Source of the DNA: Methanobacteriaceae archaeon
GTDB lineage: Archaea > Methanobacteriota > Methanobacteria > Methanobacteriales > Methanobacteriaceae
NCBI GenBank assembly: GCA_013403005.1
Contig: JACBOA010000015.1
Span: 90,149 to 154,148 of the forward strand
DNA length: 64,000 nt
Reading direction: 5' to 3'
A program made the translations under genes and the position numbers. The notes under the pieces are model-generated. The model searched no databases, had not been told where the DNA came from, and saw nothing but the letters and a program-made list of their open reading frames with translations. The stretch's first letter is position 1, and every line of letters starts with the position of its first letter. Positions 56,082 to 64,000 of the stretch are shown piece by piece.

Positions 56082-56981
56082 ATGGTCTTTAACCAAGTGT
56101 TAATAAGTTTTTTATGTGCCATTGAACCCGTTTACAATATTTTAACCATGTCTTTAAATGAAGATTACTTTCGTTTGCTAATGCTTATTGTGGTAGTGGT
56201 TCTGGTGGCCATACTTGCTGAAAGAATTGAAAAAATCAGAAAACTTAACGAATTGAATAATAAACTAAAAGAGCAAACAGAAAAACTGGAAGATGCAAAT
56301 CAAGAATTAGAAGCCTTTGCATATTCAGTTTCCCATGATTTAAGAGTTCCATTACGAGCAATAGATGGTTTTTCTCGTATTCTAGTTGAAGATTATGAAG
56401 ATAAACTGGATGAGGAGGGAATAAGGCTTCTGAACATAGTCAGGGATAACACAGCCAAAATGGGACACTTGATTGATGATATTCTACTACTATCCCGTGC
56501 CAGTCGTCAGGAAATGAAATTTAATGAAATTGATATGGCAGCTTTGGCAAAGAGTGTTTACGGAGAATTCCAGGGAGATGTTGAAGGAAGAAATGTGGAA
56601 TTCAATGTGGGAAACCTGCCCAATGCTTATGGAGACCGGGCACTGCTGAGTCAGGTATTCCAAAACCTCATTGCCAATGCCATAAAATTCACGCGCAATA
56701 AAGATCCAGCGGTTATTGAGGTGGGTGGTAAGGTCGAGAAAAATGAAATTGTATATTATGTCAAAGATAATGGAGCCGGATTTGACATGAAATACATTAA
56801 CAAACTATTCGGATTATTCCAACGACTGCACAGCCCCGAAGAATTTGAAGGAACTGGTGTTGGTCTTTCAATAGTTCAAAGAGTTATAAGACGACATGGA
56901 GGTCATGTTTGGGGAGAAGGTGCTGTCGATAAGGGCGCAACCATATACTTCACTCTTCCTAAAAATAAACCTAAAAAATAA
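56082..56981 (+). CDS. Membrane-anchored sensor histidine kinase
   Basis: The 299-residue protein has an N-terminal hydrophobic region (one or two helices up to about residue 45), a coiled coil (45-80), a HisKA domain with the phosphoacceptor in SVSHDLRVPLRAIDGF near residue 90, and a HATPase domain with N box NLIANAIKFTR, G1 DNGAGFD and G2 GTGVGLSIVQR. There is no separate sensor domain. The phytochrome-kinase-like sequence is common in Methanobacterium. It lies upstream of a stand-alone REC protein, its probable partner. Confidence 0.9.
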   Translation: MVFNQVLISFLCAIEPVYNILTMSLNEDYFRLLMLIVVVVLVAILAERIEKIRKLNELNNKLKEQTEKLEDANQELEAFAYSVSHDLRVPLRAIDGFSRILVEDYEDKLDEEGIRLLNIVRDNTAKMGHLIDDILLLSRASRQEMKFNEIDMAALAKSVYGEFQGDVEGRNVEFNVGNLPNAYGDRALLSQVFQNLIANAIKFTRNKDPAVIEVGGKVEKNEIVYYVKDNGAGFDMKYINKLFGLFQRLHSPEEFEGTGVGLSIVQRVIRRHGGHVWGEGAVDKGATIYFTLPKNKPKK

Positions 56982-57180
56982 TCAAGATCATGGGAAATGA
57001 AAATCCCAAAACAGTGCAAGGAAAATGAAACAAAAAGTGAACTTATAAATCAAAAAAATGGAATATTAATAAAATGGAACTTTACTCATAAAAAAAAACA
57101 AAATATCAGTAACTTTGACTTTTTACACAGCGCAAAAAGGATTGATTTTTTTAATTAGATCAGGAAGGAATGGTGTTTTA

Positions 57181-57618
57181 ATGGAATTGGAAGAAGCTGA
57201 AATATTATTAGTAGAGGATAATCCTACAGATGCTGAACTCACCATGAGAGCATTGAAAAGGAAAAACCTAGCAAATCAAGTCGTGTGGGTTAAAGATGGG
57301 GCAGAAGCCCTTGATTTCATTTTCGCTACTGGAGAGTACGAACATAGAAATGTGGATAACATTCCCAAACTTATCCTGCTTGATTTGAGGATGCCCAAGG
57401 TGGATGGCTTAGAGGTTCTGCAGAAGATCAAAGCTGATGAACGGACAAACAGCATCCCTGTGGTGGTTTTAACTTCCTCTCAGGAAGACAGAGATATTGT
57501 GGAAAGTTACAAGTTAGGTGTTAATAGTTATGTTAGTAAACCTGTAGAATTCGATGATTTCATTGAAGCAGTATCTACTTTAGGATTCTACTGGATGCTA
57601 ATCAATAACCCCCCTTAA
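57181..57618 (+). CDS. Single-domain response regulator (Rcp1-like REC protein)
   Basis: The 145-residue REC protein has the acidic pair in LLVEDNPTDAEL, the phosphoacceptor aspartate in LILLDLRMPKVDG near residue 66 and the lysine in YVSKPVEFDD. It is of the Rcp1 type that pairs with phytochrome-like kinases. I chose ATG 57181 since GGTGTTTTA precedes it, not the upstream in-frame ATG at 57115. With no output domain it probably relays phosphate or controls a partner by binding. It follows the histidine kinase on the same strand. Confidence 0.88.
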   Translation: MELEEAEILLVEDNPTDAELTMRALKRKNLANQVVWVKDGAEALDFIFATGEYEHRNVDNIPKLILLDLRMPKVDGLEVLQKIKADERTNSIPVVVLTSSQEDRDIVESYKLGVNSYVSKPVEFDDFIEAVSTLGFYWMLINNPP

Positions 57619-57836
57619 ATCTTGTTTATAAGAATTTGATTTATGAAATCATAATACTAAATGATAATGATGATAATGTTACTTGTTACTTATAGAAATG
57701 TTACTATAGATAATTGTAAGGGAAATAGTTGCTGGAATAATAACTACTCTTAATAAATATTGATAAATATGCAGTAATAAATATGATTCATATGTGAAAT
57801 ATGATTCTTATGTGTTAGAATAAAATCAGTGATGCT

Positions 57837-59606
57837 ATGGAAGAAATAATTAAAGTTCTTATCCTGGAAGATGTTCCCTTAGATGCAGAATTAATAGAAA
57901 GGGAATTGAAAAGGGGAGGGTTCACTTTCAATAGCCACCGTGTTGAAGGAGAAGAAGATTACCGGAGGGAAATCGAAGAGTGGCAACCCCATATTATCCT
58001 GGCAGACCACTCCCTACCCCAGTTTGATGGAGTATCAGCGCTCTACATAGCACAAGAAAAGACTCCCCACACACCATTCATTTTTGTCAGTGGCAAAATA
58101 GGGGAAGAATTTGCAGTTGAAATGCTCAAAAAAGGAGCCACAGATTATGTACTGAAACATAATCTCTCTAAATTAGGATATGCTGTTCGAAGAGCCTTAA
58201 AAGAAGCAAAAGAACACTATGAAAAAAAGATGGCAGAAAAAGCTCTTCTTGAGAGTGAAAAAAAATACCGGGCTCTTTTTGAAAAAACCAAAAACCCCAT
58301 AATGGTATTTGGTGAAGATGGCAATTTCACAGATTTCAACGAGGCCGCAGTAAATTTTCTGGAAACAGAACCAGTAGAACTTCTAAAAAAGAAAATACAA
58401 GATTTCATCCCCCCTGAAACTGAGCCCATTGATCTTAAAGAATGGTTCGTCCAGCCAATAGTGGAGTTACCTTTAAAAATCAAAGACGAAATAAAAATTT
58501 TGGAGTTAACCATCACCCCAGTGGAATTAGGTGGAAATAATATTTTCTTCGGCACAGGACGGGATCTAACCGAACAGAAAAGGATGGAAAACGCTTTAAA
58601 AGAAAGTGAAGAAAAATATCGGTTACTTGTTGAAAATCAGACTGATATGGTTGTTAAATTCGACCCTGAAGGTAAAGTCCTCTTTGCCAGCCCATCCTAC
58701 TGTGAAGTTCTGGGACGCACTGAAGAGAGTATTATTGGAAGTAATTTCCTGCCACTGGTGCATCAAGAAGATCAGAAAAAAACACACCGGGCACTGGATA
58801 AACTCCACCATCCCCCTTACGTTGTTTTCCTGGAGCACCGCCTCTTAACCATGAATGGATGGCGGTGGATTGCCTGGGCAGACAAAGCAATTATGAACCA
58901 GGACGATGAACTGGAAGCATTTGTTGGTGTGGGAAGAGATATAACCGAGCGCAAACTGGCTGAAGATAGGATAATGAGATCTTTAAAAGAGAAAGAGCTT
59001 CTTTTAAGAGAAGTGCATCATCGAGTGAAAAACAATCTTCAAATAATATCTACTCTCTTGAGTCTTCAATCATCACAGATTGATGATGAGGCTGTTATTG
59101 AACTTTACCGTCAAAGCCAAAACAGGATAATGTCCATTGCCCTGATACATGAAAATCTCTACCAGTCCGAAGATTTAACTAATATTAATTTTGCATATTA
59201 TGTTAAAAATTTAATAAATGATCTTTTCCACTCATATGGTGTTGATCCTGATAAAATCAATATTAAAATGCAAATAAAAGACATTATTATGGGTATTGAG
59301 ACAGCTATTCCCTGCGGACTTATAATTAATGAACTTATTTCCAACACCTTAAAACACGCATTTCCCACTGGCACTGGGGAAATAAATCTGGAATTGGCAG
59401 AAAAGGAAAAGGGAAAATATTTATTGAAAGTTAGAGACGATGGCAAGGCATTCCCCGAGGATTTCAATCTGAAATCCAGGCATACGCTCGGAATAAAACT
59501 CATCAAAAACCTTGTTAGTCAATTAGATGGAGAAATGTCGTTTGATAGGGAAAATAAAGAGTTCATTATTGATTTTGAGGAACTGAAATATGAGGAGCGG
59601 ATTTGA
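57837..59606 (+). CDS. Hybrid sensor kinase: REC, two PAS domains, HisKA_2-type kinase
   Basis: The 589-residue soluble protein contains an N-terminal REC (phosphoacceptor D in ILADHSLPQFDG near residue 60), two PAS domains (about 140-255 and 265-375) and a kinase of the HisKA_2/HWE-related type with REVHHRVKNNLQIISTLL near residue 395. The HATPase has NELISNTLKHAF and a shortened G region. Its stop overlaps the start of the next REC gene (TGATG), so the two are coupled and presumably partners. Confidence 0.88.
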   Translation: MEEIIKVLILEDVPLDAELIERELKRGGFTFNSHRVEGEEDYRREIEEWQPHIILADHSLPQFDGVSALYIAQEKTPHTPFIFVSGKIGEEFAVEMLKKGATDYVLKHNLSKLGYAVRRALKEAKEHYEKKMAEKALLESEKKYRALFEKTKNPIMVFGEDGNFTDFNEAAVNFLETEPVELLKKKIQDFIPPETEPIDLKEWFVQPIVELPLKIKDEIKILELTITPVELGGNNIFFGTGRDLTEQKRMENALKESEEKYRLLVENQTDMVVKFDPEGKVLFASPSYCEVLGRTEESIIGSNFLPLVHQEDQKKTHRALDKLHHPPYVVFLEHRLLTMNGWRWIAWADKAIMNQDDELEAFVGVGRDITERKLAEDRIMRSLKEKELLLREVHHRVKNNLQIISTLLSLQSSQIDDEAVIELYRQSQNRIMSIALIHENLYQSEDLTNINFAYYVKNLINDLFHSYGVDPDKINIKMQIKDIIMGIETAIPCGLIINELISNTLKHAFPTGTGEINLELAEKEKGKYLLKVRDDGKAFPEDFNLKSRHTLGIKLIKNLVSQLDGEMSFDRENKEFIIDFEELKYEERI

Positions 59607-60484
59607 TGACCGAATCACGTATACTGGTTGTGGAAGACGAAGCAATAGTTGCCATGGGAATTAAACAGAAAGTAGAAGATCTGGGTCATCGAGTGGTGGA
59701 TATTGTATACACAGGAGAAGATGCTGTTGAAACCGCTTTAGAAAAAAAACCTGACTTAATTTTAATGGATATTGTTCTCAAGGGGAGTATGGACGGTATA
59801 GAAGCCGCTGCCAAAATCCGCAACCAGCTTGATATACCCATAATCTACTTAACAGCCTACTCTGATGAGGAAGTTTTAGAAAGGGCCAGAATGACAGAGC
59901 CTTATGGATACATAATCAAGCCTTTCAAAAAGAGTGAACTTAATGCTAACATAGAAATGGCACTCTATAAACATGCTGAAGATGTTAAAAAAAGTGAAAA
60001 CCTTAAAAAACAGGTTTTAGCAGATTTCTATGATTTCATTTTAAACTCTATGCCCACCACGGCAGATGCTTCAGATGCAGAAATTAGGAACACCTTGCTT
60101 AAAATCTTCGCAGCAAGGCTTGAAGAGGATTTAAGACCCCGTTTTGAACAGGAACTTGGAGATATAATTGAAGAACAAGGCCTGGATGATTTGAAAAGTA
60201 TTTACAATGCATATCTGGACTGGGTAGCCAATCTGTTCGCAGATTTCGGTATTCAAACTAAAATTGAAGCTAAAGGCGCTGTACATCTTTTCAAATTCTT
60301 GAATTGCCCCTGGATTGAAGATGCCAAAAAGAAACCTGTTTTCTGTCTAAACTGCCAGGCCATTAATCAGCAAACCTTTGACTGGACAGGTATGGAAGGT
60401 AAAGTAGAAAAAAGAGCCACAATTGCTGATGGTTCAGATGCTTGTGTCTTCAAATACGTTGTTCCATTTATGAAGAAGGAATAA
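59606..60484 (+). CDS. Response regulator: REC plus cysteine-containing methanogen output domain
   Basis: The 292-residue protein has a REC domain (DEAIVAMGIKQK, phosphoacceptor in LILMDIVLKG near residue 55, KPF lysine near 105) and a C-terminal domain of about 160 residues with NCPW, FCLNCQAI and a late C. The C-terminal domain is homologous by eye to that of the protein at 45788-47059. ATG 59606 overlaps the kinase stop and is preceded by GAGGAG; a TTG at 59603 is an alternative. It is likely the target of the hybrid kinase. Confidence 0.87.
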   Translation: MTESRILVVEDEAIVAMGIKQKVEDLGHRVVDIVYTGEDAVETALEKKPDLILMDIVLKGSMDGIEAAAKIRNQLDIPIIYLTAYSDEEVLERARMTEPYGYIIKPFKKSELNANIEMALYKHAEDVKKSENLKKQVLADFYDFILNSMPTTADASDAEIRNTLLKIFAARLEEDLRPRFEQELGDIIEEQGLDDLKSIYNAYLDWVANLFADFGIQTKIEAKGAVHLFKFLNCPWIEDAKKKPVFCLNCQAINQQTFDWTGMEGKVEKRATIADGSDACVFKYVVPFMKKE

Positions 60485-60959
60485 AGGTCATAAAAAGTAT
60501 TGGATTTATCAAAAAATTAAAATAATAATAAATGAATAAATGATTTAATGATTTAATGCCAAAATGTGGGTTAAACTCTGAACCAGAGGCAAATAATGGT
60601 TTTTGATCCAATTCAATAAGTGTCAAATTGTTAAGATTTTTGATGTTTTCTAGAATAATGATGAGAGAGTAAAAAAATCTTTTTGGCAACTAATGCTTGA
60701 AGATTCTTTTTGAAAGTAATTTAACTCATTCAGCGAATATTGTTGTTATTAAATAACTGATTTTACATTACTAACTTGAAAAATACATATATACTAATTC
60801 AAAGACTTGGAAAGATAATTGTTAGATATTTCTAAATTTAATATGGAAAGGGACTATAATAAAAAGATTTTAATTAAATACAGATAAATAAATATTAAAA
60901 AATCATTTTGATTTTATTAAAAATAGTGGATATGGATATTAATTAATATTGGTGATTTT
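60485..60959. other. AT-rich intergenic region before the Connectase-like gene
   Basis: The 475 bases contain no supportable gene; one minus-strand frame of 73 codons has no ribosome binding site or family match. TATA-like elements (ATACATATATACT near 60783) and GGTGATTTT at 60951-60959 lie before the next start. Confidence 0.5.
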
Positions 60960-61886
60960 ATGAGCCTGATTATGACATATGTAGGGAGCAAAGGATGTGT
61001 AATGGCTGGTGACAAGCGAAGCATAGGTTTTCTTGGTGATAAAAATCAAAGAGAGGTTCTTGAAGAAGATTTGTACTCTGGGAAGATTCAAACTACTGAT
61101 GAGCTCCTTAAAAGAGCAGATGAGCTTGATATAAATCTTAAAATAACGGATAATGGGGAGAAGATTCGTAATCTGGGTGAAGTTCTGGTTGGTGAGGTTA
61201 AAGTTCGCGCAACCCATGAAACAAAACGTAAAAGGATTTACGCCACCACCAATGGTTTTCACCAGGTTGAACTAACTGGTTCCCAGATAAATAAAATGCA
61301 AAGTGGTAAAAGCTCCATTGTTATTTTCGGAAATAAAATCACCAAAGAAATAGCCAATAAACGTTTGAAAAAGTATTGGAAATCTAAAATTAGCCTGGTG
61401 GAAGTGGGAGAAATCTTCCAAAAGGTTATGGAAGACGTGGCCCAAGCCACACCCTCAGTGAGTCCAGAGTATGATATATTCATTATCCACCCTCAACTGG
61501 AACATAAACAGGCCATGGAACTATTAAGAACCACTATCCTCAGTGATGTGAAGGAACTGGAAAAATGGAGAGAAAAGCTCCGGCAGGAAATGCTGGCAAA
61601 ATCACGAGATATTCAAATGGCATCCAAGATCATAACTCAGGGGGAGGTGGGAAGAGTTAAAAAGGCTGAAGGGGATAAAGTTGAAGTAATTCTCTCTGAG
61701 GGTGTTGAAGCATTGAATATGGATTGGGAAGTCCTTGCCCGTGCAGGAGACTCGGTCATCATGAAACTGGAACAAGCTTCACCCCTAAATATTGGTGATT
61801 TGGTGGTAATTGAAGATGAAAATCTATGTGTCAAGAAGAATAAAGCTGCTTTAAGCTGTGATATCATTTTATGCAAAGCAGATTAA
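60960..61886 (+). CDS. Connectase-like protein (DUF2121, proteasome-related N-terminal nucleophile)
   Basis: The 308-residue protein belongs to the methanogen DUF2121/MJ0548 family. It has a proteasome-beta-like first domain (YVGSKGCVMAGDKRSIGF near residues 7-24) and a C-terminal half with a coiled region and a beta domain from about 220. Connectase joins polypeptides at a KDPGA-type motif, with MtrA as the natural target, using an N-terminal threonine after methionine removal. Here residue 2 is Ser (MSLIMTYVG), so the nucleophile would be serine. GGTGATTTT is the ribosome binding site. It stands alone. Confidence 0.85.
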   Translation: MSLIMTYVGSKGCVMAGDKRSIGFLGDKNQREVLEEDLYSGKIQTTDELLKRADELDINLKITDNGEKIRNLGEVLVGEVKVRATHETKRKRIYATTNGFHQVELTGSQINKMQSGKSSIVIFGNKITKEIANKRLKKYWKSKISLVEVGEIFQKVMEDVAQATPSVSPEYDIFIIHPQLEHKQAMELLRTTILSDVKELEKWREKLRQEMLAKSRDIQMASKIITQGEVGRVKKAEGDKVEVILSEGVEALNMDWEVLARAGDSVIMKLEQASPLNIGDLVVIEDENLCVKKNKAALSCDIILCKAD

Positions 61887-62024
61887 AAGATATTTAAAAA
61901 GTTTATTGGAAAGGTATTATTTGAATTTTTAATTAAAAAAGAATTAATTAAAAAAATAATTCCCTGAATAAATTTAACCCTTTAACCAGATAATAAACTT
62001 AAAGTATAAAATCAAGGTGAATAT

Positions 62025-62826
<802 letters not shown>

Positions 62827-62914
62827 ATGGATGTATATCTGAACAAGCATCATAATTATAAATAATAAAATCCAATTCGGTAAATAATTCTAAGAATATA
62901 ATTCTTGGAATAAT

Positions 62915-62990
<76 letters not shown>

Positions 62991-63146
62991 TTAAATTTCA
63001 ATTTTTAAAAAAACCAACGGAATAATATTAATAGTCAAGATATGTATAAACGACTTAATCCTTAAAGCCTTAATCCTTAAAGAATGCTTAAAAATTTAAA
63101 ACTTGCTAATACTTTGAATCAATAATTCCAAAACAGGTGTAAGTGA

Positions 63147-63458
63147 ATGGATTTAACCTTCTTATTCGTTCAAAGAGGTGTTGGTTTTACACTGGGTTTA
63201 TTATTATTTTACACGACTTTGAAGTTGCTTAATGCCCTTAAAAATAAAGAAATCGCCATGTCAATGGTTTTTTTACATAAGAAAAGAGTTATTAATCTTT
63301 TCGGATTACTGGTTATGAGTACTTTAATAACTTTTATAACCGGGCTGGTTTACGTTTTTTTGGGTAACAGTATTATTGTGGAATTATTGCTGGATTTGAA
63401 TGCGCTTATACTATTGATGTTCACCTTTTTCTTGCAGAAACTAATGAGGGGGGTCTAA
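63147..63458 (+). CDS. Small three-helix membrane protein, first of a tandem pair
   Basis: The 103-residue protein has hydrophobic segments at about residues 9-28, 50-72 and 78-98. A charged stretch NALKNKEIAMSM follows the first helix. It begins 157 bases after tRNA-Thr and is followed 2 bases later by a protein of similar size and layout. The function is unknown. Confidence 0.65.
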   Translation: MDLTFLFVQRGVGFTLGLLLFYTTLKLLNALKNKEIAMSMVFLHKKRVINLFGLLVMSTLITFITGLVYVFLGNSIIVELLLDLNALILLMFTFFLQKLMRGV

Positions 63459-63460
63459 TA

Positions 63461-63793
63461 ATGGATATTTTCATCTCAGCAATAATTCTAATCTTAACTA
63501 CTACCGTGTTTTTCTTACCAGTTAAAATCTTTTTAAATCTCAGGAAGTACAAAGAAGCAGCTTTGGCTTTAATCTTCAATAAGTTAGAAAAAAGTATAGT
63601 AGCATTTAAGATTTACGCTGTAGCAATCCTTTTTTTCTCAACGGGAAGATTGTTAGATCTTTTGAATATAACCTCTTCATCCCCACTCATTGATGATCTG
63701 GCTACTTTTTTAAATTTAATAACCACTGTTCTCCTTATTTATGCATTTTATAGACTGTTGAAAATAATAGAAATCGAAAGTGGAACTTTTTAA
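63461..63793 (+). CDS. Small three-helix membrane protein, second of a tandem pair
   Basis: The 110-residue protein has hydrophobic segments at about residues 3-24, 50-66 and 83-102 and a first loop with NLRKYKEAALALIF. That loop aligns with KNKEIAMSMVF of the previous protein, so the two appear to be diverged duplicates. ATG 63461 begins 2 bases after the preceding TAA. The function is unknown. Confidence 0.65.
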   Translation: MDIFISAIILILTTTVFFLPVKIFLNLRKYKEAALALIFNKLEKSIVAFKIYAVAILFFSTGRLLDLLNITSSSPLIDDLATFLNLITTVLLIYAFYRLLKIIEIESGTF

Positions 63794-63893
63794 TTTTTAA
63801 AATTTCTAATTTCATTCCAACTTTAAAATCAATAAAATCAGCAATAAAATCAAATTTTTAATTAAAAATTTTCATTTATAGGGTGTTAGATTT

Positions 63894-64000
63894 TTACATT
63901 TCAGCGAGCCGTTGTAGTTGCTTGTTATCTGGTTTTAGTTTGGATACTATTAAGGCTGCTAAAAGTACACTTAAATATGTCGTTTTTGCTACTGATTTGT
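63894..64000 (-). CDS. C-terminal end of an unidentified protein (truncated by window edge)
   Basis: On the minus strand a frame open from 64000 reads KSVAKTTYLSVLLAALIVSK, then KPDNKQLQRLAEM, and stops at 63894-63896. The composition is that of a real protein, a helix followed by a charged helix. It is convergent with the small membrane-protein pair. I cannot name the family from 34 residues. Confidence 0.5.
   Translation of the reverse strand, partial: KSVAKTTYLSVLLAALIVSKLKPDNKQLQRLAEM

Noticed and set aside
60468..60689. A 73-codon minus-strand frame after the response regulator
   Set aside because: Its start lies within the end of the plus-strand gene and it has only low-complexity hydrophobic content.

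Overview
The window is about 64 kb of a low-GC methanogen chromosome of the order Methanobacteriales, most likely a mesophilic Methanobacterium. The evidence is the energy-converting hydrogenase Eha operon, a Connectase-like DUF2121 protein, archaeal promoters and 4-phosphopantoate--beta-alanine ligase. Ribosome binding sites are often of GGTGAT type, complementary to the 16S rRNA 3' end. The gene order eha - ftr paralogue - polyferredoxin - CBS ... asnB - gatC-like - ACT - hom - apgM ... pyrG matches what I remember of Methanothermobacter thermautotrophicus. No database search was possible, so family names come from motifs and recall.

Region 1 (1-12150): the distal part of the eha operon, ehaG (cut by the window edge) to ehaQ. 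It encodes membrane subunits, the [NiFe] small and large subunits, and polyferredoxins with 6 and 10 [4Fe-4S] motifs. It is followed by ehaR (HAD fold), a second formylmethanofuran:H4MPT formyltransferase, a PfkB kinase, a further 6-cluster polyferredoxin and a CBS-pair protein that ends at a hairpin terminator. Together these look like an ion-gradient-driven, H2-dependent ferredoxin-reducing machine plus accessory C1 and electron-transfer genes.

Region 2 (12190-30480): housekeeping and metabolism. It holds thiI, a bacterial-type RNase III, a CoA-disulfide-reductase/NADH-oxidase-type flavoprotein, an intact insertion sequence (17307-18664, with terminal inverted repeats and a 9-bp target duplication), tRNA-Cys directly upstream of cysS, asnB, a GatC-like protein, an ACT regulator with homoserine dehydrogenase, apgM, a MurT/GatD-like pair (possibly pseudomurein or other cell-envelope chemistry) and pyrG.

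Region 3 (30510-44640): cell surface. It has an A24/EppA-type prepilin peptidase, two QxSxEY class III prepilins, and a minus-strand gene set (42139 down to 36018) of four pilin-like proteins with related but non-canonical N-termini plus two membrane-anchored proteins. Coenzyme A biosynthesis, UPF0200/UPF0201 and dph6 genes are embedded here. This is the best candidate for a poorly described system.

Region 4 (44770-60490): a KaiC-like ATPase, signal transduction (REC-PAS-output, histidine kinases, response regulators) and the nucleotide excision repair genes uvrC, uvrB and uvrA. A decayed DUF169 gene lies between uvrC and uvrB. Two response regulators, 12 kb apart, share a cysteine-rich C-terminal output domain.

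Region 5 (60960-64000): a Connectase-like protein with an N-terminal serine in place of threonine, a metallo-beta-lactamase-fold gene carrying a one-base frameshift, tRNA-Thr(CGU), a pair of small membrane-protein paralogues and the 3' end of an unidentified minus-strand gene.
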